NCBI GenBank assembly: GCA_050873965.1
Contig: JBNMJS010000073.1
Location: forward strand, 1 to 9,116
DNA from: UBA2883 sp050873965
GTDB lineage: Bacteria; Cyanobacteriota; Vampirovibrionia; Gastranaerophilales; Gastranaerophilaceae
Reading direction: 5' to 3'
DNA length: 9,116 nucleotides
The position numbers and the translations under genes were made by a program. Under the pieces are notes generated by a model. That model was not told where the DNA came from. It saw nothing but the letters and a program-made list of their open reading frames with translations, and ran no database searches. Positions 5,531 through 9,116 of the stretch are shown here, in pieces; within the stretch, counting starts at the first letter, position 1; each line of letters starts with the position of its first letter.

Positions 5531-5947
5531 TTCTTAACCTATTAAAAAATTCTTCTAATATATTATCGCATTTTTCTTCTTCAATACCAGAATAAATTTT
5601 TATTGAAGAATTAGCAATTTTTTTGAGGTCGATTACACTTCCAAGGGCTCCGCATTGGCTATTGTATGCCCCAAAATAAAGAGTTTTTATCCTTGATTGT
5701 AAAATTGCCCACGCACACATTGGACACGGCTCTAGAGTCACATACATAGTACAATCATCTAATCTCCAGCGATTTAGTTTTGATTGTGCTTCTCTTATCG
5801 CTAAAATTTCAGCGTGTGCTGTAACGTCTCTAATTTCTTCTTTTCTATTATGGCAAGATGCAATGATTTCGTTATTACAAGTGATTATACAACCAACAGG
5901 AATTTCAGAAACAGGTGTTTTAATGCTTCTTTAATTGCTCTCTTCAT
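5511..5947 (-). CDS. tadA: tRNA(Arg) adenosine-34 deaminase TadA, interrupted by an apparent 1-nt frameshift
   Basis: TadA converts adenosine 34 of tRNA-Arg(ACG) to inosine in the cytoplasm and is normally essential. The zinc and catalytic motifs are intact: TAHAEILA (His ligand, catalytic Glu) and TLEPCPMCAWAI (two Cys ligands). Also present are PVSEIPVGC near the N-terminus and WRLDDCTMYVT. The body frame has no ATG, GTG, TTG or CTG start before codon 5747 and reaches a stop (TAA 5933-5931, the kinase stop). A good start exists in another frame: GAAGG (5958-5954), 6 nt, ATG 5947, reading MKRAIKEALK. One missing base in the A4 run 5921-5918 separates this from TPVSEIPVGC. Joined, the protein would be about 145 residues, normal for TadA. 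The start overlaps the kinase end by 17 nt. Sequencing error, true mutation and recoding are all possible. Confidence 0.88.
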
Positions 5948-7622
5948 CAACAACCTTCTTCATAAATATTTGTACGACAAAGCCCCAATCCATTCCAGAA
6001 TGTAAGTGTATGTGTCCACCCATTGTTTCTACTAAACCTTTTACGATAAACAAGCCTAAACCTGTACCACGTGTAGTTCTTGTTGTTGAATCATCAAGTC
6101 TAGTAAATTTATCAAATAGTGTTTTTAACTTCTCTTTCGGAATCATATTGCAATGATTTTTTACAGAAATTTTTAAATATTCATCATTAAATTCTTCTGC
6201 ATCAATAACAATTTCTGTTTCATCATCAGCATATTTAACAGCATTTTCAACAATGTTAATAATAACTTGTTCAAATCTATCTCTATCTGCATAAATCATT
6301 GGAATGTTTTCATCAACATTGTTTATAAATGTTTTATTTCCTCTGTTTTTGCTCAAAACAATTGCATCATCTATAATTTCACTTGCATTAACAGGCTCTA
6401 TTGTCATATTTAGGCTAGAACCTTCAATATCAGGTATAACAAGCAAGTCTTCAACCATACGTTTTAATCTTTCTGCTTGTTTTTTTATGATTTTAAGAGA
6501 TTTTTGTTTTGTTGCATCATCTATTTGAATATCTTGTCTTAGAAGTCTTGAAGTATAGCCTTGAATACTTGTTAATGGTGTTCTGAATTCGTGGCTGACT
6601 GTATCAATCATATTTGAACGAAATTCGTTTAATTCCTTTAATTCTTTAATATTTTTTTGTAATTTTTTATATGATTTGTGGATTTGGTTTGCCATACGAT
6701 TGAATTCATAAGCCAAGAAATACATTTCGTAAGGTGTGAAAATGTGTGTTAACAAACGTATTCTACGTTTATAATTACCTTTGGAAATTGCAATTATCGC
6801 TTTAAATAATTGTCGAATATTGATGTATAAATAAGATACATACAAACCAACTATTAAAAATACTGCAAATGCTGCAACCAACATTGATAATATGATTTTT
6901 GCTCGGCTATATTCGATATATGTTCTTGTTATCTCTCTTGGAGTTGATACGATAATCAATACATTTGGATTAGTCTTTTTTAAGTAAACAAAAGGTTGAT
7001 TCTTTTTCTTGCCATATATAACGGCTTTGTCTGTTTCTAACTTCTTTGGTAATTGTTTATAACCTTTTTGGAAAACTTTTTTGTCATAGTTGTATGCTGT
7101 TAACAATTCGTTTTCAGAAGATAATAGATAAACTTGACGTTTGTCAGCACCTATTGAGGTGAACATATTTGATTTAAGATTCTCAATTTCAAATATGGCA
7201 ACCAATAGTTTCCCGTTTTTTAATTCTGTTTTAAATGTCGCTTCATTATTTTTTGCACATTCTTTTCTGATTTTGTTATATTCTTCAATTGAATTAACAA
7301 TTCGTATATCTTTGTATAATTTTGTAGAATTCTTAATTTGTTGTAAATACTTTAGTTTTTCACTAGTGCTATGAAAATAGTTTAGTGTCATACTAATTTG
7401 TTCAAGTTCATAAAGTATTGAGTTCTGAAATACATCAATACTATCAGAAACAGAATTAGCAATGATTACTGCCGTATTACATAATTGTGCTCTAACAGAT
7501 TGTTGGTTAATGTTATTAATAATAAAACTACTAATTGTAAAAGGTATTAAAACAGCAAAAAGTACAACAATAATCAATTGTTCTACGATTTTTAATCTTT
7601 TTGTTGCTTTAACAACTTTCAT
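5931..7622 (-). CDS. membrane sensor histidine kinase (Cache-like sensor, HAMP, HisKA, HATPase_c)
   Basis: This 563-residue kinase pairs with the regulator just upstream. Numbering from MKVV: membrane helix about 12-36, extracytoplasmic sensor about 37-240, second helix about 241-266, HAMP-like linker to about 322, then SHEFRTPLTSIQGY with phospho-accepting His 344. N-box NIVENAVKY lies near 456-464, F-box LFDKF near 502-506 and G2 box TRGTGLGL at 517-524. The sensor ends with a VYLLSSENELL...VLIIVSTP pattern that recalls Cache domains; the ligand is unknown. The G1 position (NHCNMIP, 489-495) lacks the usual Asp and both Gly. ATG 7622 is chosen because GGAG (7632-7629) lies 6 nt upstream; a TTG at 7634 is in frame but lies in the regulator's end. 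The ATG follows the regulator stop by 1 nt. Confidence 0.93.
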   Translation of the reverse strand: MKVVKATKRLKIVEQLIIVVLFAVLIPFTISSFIINNINQQSVRAQLCNTAVIIANSVSDSIDVFQNSILYELEQISMTLNYFHSTSEKLKYLQQIKNSTKLYKDIRIVNSIEEYNKIRKECAKNNEATFKTELKNGKLLVAIFEIENLKSNMFTSIGADKRQVYLLSSENELLTAYNYDKKVFQKGYKQLPKKLETDKAVIYGKKKNQPFVYLKKTNPNVLIIVSTPREITRTYIEYSRAKIILSMLVAAFAVFLIVGLYVSYLYINIRQLFKAIIAISKGNYKRRIRLLTHIFTPYEMYFLAYEFNRMANQIHKSYKKLQKNIKELKELNEFRSNMIDTVSHEFRTPLTSIQGYTSRLLRQDIQIDDATKQKSLKIIKKQAERLKRMVEDLLVIPDIEGSSLNMTIEPVNASEIIDDAIVLSKNRGNKTFINNVDENIPMIYADRDRFEQVIINIVENAVKYADDETEIVIDAEEFNDEYLKISVKNHCNMIPKEKLKTLFDKFTRLDDSTTRTTRGTGLGLFIVKGLVETMGGHIHLHSGMDWGFVVQIFMKKVVDEESN

Positions 7623-7623
7623 A

Positions 7624-8331
7624 TTATTCTCCAAAAGGTGTTAGTTTATATCCAACATTAGTAACTGTGTGTAGATATTGAGGTTTTTTAGAATTAGGTT
7701 CAATTTTGTTTCTTAAACCTCCAACGTGAACTCTTAGCATTCTTACGTCTTCATCGCTATCATAGCCCCAAACTTCATCCAGCAATGTTGCCAATGTTAC
7801 AGCATTATTGAAATGTTGCATTAAACAATACAATATCTCAAATTCTGTTGGTGTTAGTTTTATTCTTTTATTTACAACAATACATTCAAGAGTATCAGGG
7901 AATATTTCAATATTTCCTGCTTGTAAAATTTCATTAGAAAGAGTTGTTTCTGGTTGTGGTTGGTTTCTACGCAACAAAACTCTTATTCTTAATAGTACTT
8001 CTTGAACATCAAAAGGTTTTACTAAGTAATCATCTGCTCCACAGTCAAAACCTATTGTTTTATCATCAATAGTACCTTTTGCTGTAAGCATTAAAATCGG
8101 GATTGCCAATTTTGCTTGTCTGATATTTTTACAAACATCAAAACCGTTCATTTTTGGCATCATAATATCAAGAATAATTAAATCATAACTGTTGTTAAGT
8201 GCTTTGTTTAGCCCTTCTTTTCCATCACAAGCAGTATCTACAAAATAACCACTTTGTGAAACATCAAATTCTAACAATTCTCTTATTTCATCGTCATCAT
8301 CAACAATAAGTATTCTTTTCATGTTATCCAT
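7624..8331 (-). CDS. OmpR/PhoB-family response regulator
   Basis: This 235-residue cytoplasmic transcription factor should be phosphorylated by the adjacent kinase. The receiver domain (about 4-118) shows the acidic cluster DDDDE (11-15), phospho-acceptor Asp 55 in DLIILDIMMP, Thr 83 in MLTAK and Lys 105 in VKPFD. The winged-helix DNA-binding domain (about 137-232) carries LTPTEFEILYCL, the VWGYDSDEDVRMLRVHVGGLRNKIE helix region and the closing YLHTVTNVGYKL wing. Length and motifs are normal for the family. The start is ATG 8331 with AAGG 8 nt upstream; a second in-frame ATG three codons later is less well placed. The gene follows a 46-residue small gene by 30 nt, with no visible terminator between. 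Its target genes are unknown. Confidence 0.95.
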   Translation of the reverse strand: MDNMKRILIVDDDDEIRELLEFDVSQSGYFVDTACDGKEGLNKALNNSYDLIILDIMMPKMNGFDVCKNIRQAKLAIPILMLTAKGTIDDKTIGFDCGADDYLVKPFDVQEVLLRIRVLLRRNQPQPETTLSNEILQAGNIEIFPDTLECIVVNKRIKLTPTEFEILYCLMQHFNNAVTLATLLDEVWGYDSDEDVRMLRVHVGGLRNKIEPNSKKPQYLHTVTNVGYKLTPFGE

Positions 8332-8361
8332 AGTTCTAACCTTGTTTTTTGTTGTTACGAT

Positions 8362-8502
8362 TTATCTAAAATATCTTTCAGGATAATTTGTATGGGATTG
8401 TACGATTGTTCTATACTCATTTTTATCAATATCAACGCCCATATTTTTTATATTTATTGAAAATTTCTTTTTCTTTTTTGTGAAATTTTGAGATTTTTCC
8501 AT
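8362..8502 (-). CDS. small basic protein, 46 residues, unknown function
   Basis: An open frame begins with ATG three bases after the panD stop (TAA-ATT-ATG) and ends with TAA 30 nt before the response regulator. The product starts MEKSQNFTKKKKKF, a strongly basic segment, then about 32 mixed residues with NMGVDIDKNEYRT in the middle and PERYFR at the end. There is no membrane segment and no Cys. No clear Shine-Dalgarno is visible, so it would depend on translational coupling to panD. The A/T-rich lysine run could favour chance openness. The downstream half, however, has balanced protein-like composition and the gene fills the gap between panD and the regulator neatly. I do not recognise a family. 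Confidence 0.5.
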   Translation of the reverse strand: MEKSQNFTKKKKKFSINIKNMGVDIDKNEYRTIVQSHTNYPERYFR

Positions 8503-8505
8503 AAT

Positions 8506-8853
8506 TTAAACCATATTATTGTTTTCATCAATTTGTACAACTGTTGGAGTGTAGCCATCAAGTTCTTCTTCTGTTACATAGCGATATGAACAAATTATAA
8601 TTCTATCACCTTTTTGAACTTTTCTTGCTGCTGCACCATTTACACAAAACATTTTTGATTTTGCTGGTCCTTTTATCACGTATGTTTGGAATCTTTCACC
8701 ATTATTTATGTCTAAAATGTCAACTTTTTGCCATTCACGGATATTAGCTGCTTTTAGTATATCTTCATCTATAGTTATAGAACCAACATAATTTAAATTA
8801 GAGTCTGTTACTGTGGCTCTGTGGATTTTTGAATTTAAAAACTCCAATAACAT
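8506..8853 (-). CDS. panD: aspartate 1-decarboxylase (pyruvoyl enzyme)
   Basis: PanD converts L-aspartate to beta-alanine for pantothenate and coenzyme A synthesis in the cytoplasm. The proenzyme cleaves itself between Gly24 and Ser25, giving a pyruvoyl cofactor on the new N-terminus; YVGSITIDED (22-31) preserves this site. Other family residues are present at the usual numbers: Lys9, His11, Arg54, Thr57, Tyr58 and Asn72 in VNGAAA. At 115 residues it is of normal length and aligns without gaps to the N-terminal MLL...SKIHRATVT start. AAGGAG (8868-8863) lies 9 nt before the ATG, and a candidate promoter lies just upstream. It is the first gene of the operon running through the two-component pair. 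I see no other pantothenate gene in the window. Confidence 0.97.
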   Translation of the reverse strand: MLLEFLNSKIHRATVTDSNLNYVGSITIDEDILKAANIREWQKVDILDINNGERFQTYVIKGPAKSKMFCVNGAAARKVQKGDRIIICSYRYVTEEELDGYTPTVVQIDENNNMV

Positions 8854-8878
8854 TTTACATATCTCCTTAACTTTTATA

Positions 8879-8907
8879 ATTATACAATAAAAATATTATC
8901 GGAGTAA
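8879..8907 (-). promoter_or_regulatory. panD: candidate sigma-70-type promoter of the panD operon
   Basis: On the minus strand, TATAAT (8884-8879) is a perfect -10 match preceded directly by TG. A poor -35 match, TTACTC (8907-8902), lies 17 bp upstream. Transcription would start about 20 nt before the panD ATG, just ahead of its Shine-Dalgarno. The site is just downstream of the terminator of the preceding gene, which supports a new transcript beginning here. Confidence 0.5.
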
Positions 8908-8938
8908 GAAACATTGTTCTTTTTTTGTTTTATATAAT

Positions 8939-8966
8939 AAAAAAAACTCCCTCGTTTTGAGAGAGT
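8939..8966 (-). terminator. rho-independent terminator of the outer-membrane protein gene
   Basis: On the minus strand, ACTCTCTC (8966-8959), loop AAAAC and GAGGGAGT (8953-8946) form an eight-pair RNA stem with one G-U wobble. A run of T (8946-8939) follows directly. It lies about 30 nt after the stop at 8998. On the plus strand only four A follow, so it acts in one direction. Confidence 0.88.
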
Positions 8967-8997
8967 AAAATACAGTTTATTATTTTTATTTTTAAAT

Positions 8998-9116
8998 CTA
9001 TTTACCAATAGCCCAACGGAAGCCGATAGAAAGCATTACACCGTTACGTCCACCGTTTCTTATCATTGCTTGACCATAACCAGTAAATCTGTCGCCCCAA
9101 CGTTTTTGTACACCAA
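8998..9116 (-). CDS. C-terminal end of an outer-membrane beta-barrel protein, 5'-partial
   Basis: Only the last 38 codons are visible; the frame is open to the right window edge and ends in TAG. The sequence alternates polar and hydrophobic residues in two stretches (FTGYGQAMIRNGG and NGVMLSIGFRWAIGK), separated by a glycine-rich turn. This is typical of the last two strands of an autotransporter-like or porin-like barrel. The barrel type and any passenger domain cannot be judged. It is the main direct sign in the window of an outer membrane. A strong intrinsic terminator follows. Confidence 0.7.
   Translation of the reverse strand, partial: GVQKRWGDRFTGYGQAMIRNGGRNGVMLSIGFRWAIGK

Noticed and set aside
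5745..5747. ATG 5747 as the real tadA start
   Set aside because: It would remove the HAE zinc/catalytic motif and half of the enzyme, all of which is still readable upstream in the same frame.
7632..7634. TTG at 7634 as the kinase start
   Set aside because: It would place the start inside the regulator's last codons, whereas ATG 7622 has GGAG at 6 nt spacing.
8440..8442. ATG 8442 as an independent start of a 26-residue ORF
   Set aside because: It has no ribosome-binding site and is in frame with the better-placed ATG at 8502.

Overview
The window is low-GC, gene-dense DNA from an organism with a Gram-negative envelope. The right edge holds the C-terminus of an outer-membrane beta-barrel protein, and the left edge holds a membrane glycosyl-phosphate transferase of the WecA/TagO type. 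The 616-residue protein in the middle has N- and C-terminal ends that I associate, from memory, with a protein family of gut Candidatus Gastranaerophilales (Melainabacteria/Vampirovibrionia). Together with the base composition, that is my best guess at the source. It is an inference, not a database match.

Left part, plus strand: a WecA/TagO-type transferase cut by the window edge, then a 161-residue protein of unknown function 16 nt downstream, probably co-transcribed. From 1335 to 2245 there is about 900 bp of mostly non-coding DNA packed with hairpin-forming repeats. It also holds one short minus-strand gene remnant (1638-1823) whose stop codon is supplied by a repeat.

Middle, minus strand: a 616-residue protein (2246-4096) with an eight-step heptad of aromatic residues. 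It is preceded by an extremely AT-rich 300 bp tract (4201-4500) and a second repeat cluster (4503-4747). The two clusters share an 84/85 bp direct repeat lying just downstream of two minus-strand stop codons. They also share a family of short stem-loops whose stems vary in a compensated way.

Right part, minus strand: one tight operon reading right to left. It comprises a candidate promoter (8879-8907), panD (aspartate decarboxylase), a 46-residue small protein, an OmpR/PhoB-type response regulator, a Cache-like sensor histidine kinase, tadA (tRNA A34 deaminase) and a DUF2400/TIGR02757 protein. Most junctions overlap or abut. The tadA frame is broken by an apparent missing base in an A4 run: a good ribosome-binding site and start read 10 correct residues, and the rest of a complete TadA follows in another frame. 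Upstream of the panD promoter, a minus-strand intrinsic terminator ends the outer-membrane protein gene.

No CRISPR array, tRNA, rRNA, complete insertion sequence or replication origin was seen. The points most worth following are the tadA frameshift, the structured repeat families, the aromatic-heptad protein and the unannotated 46-residue gene.
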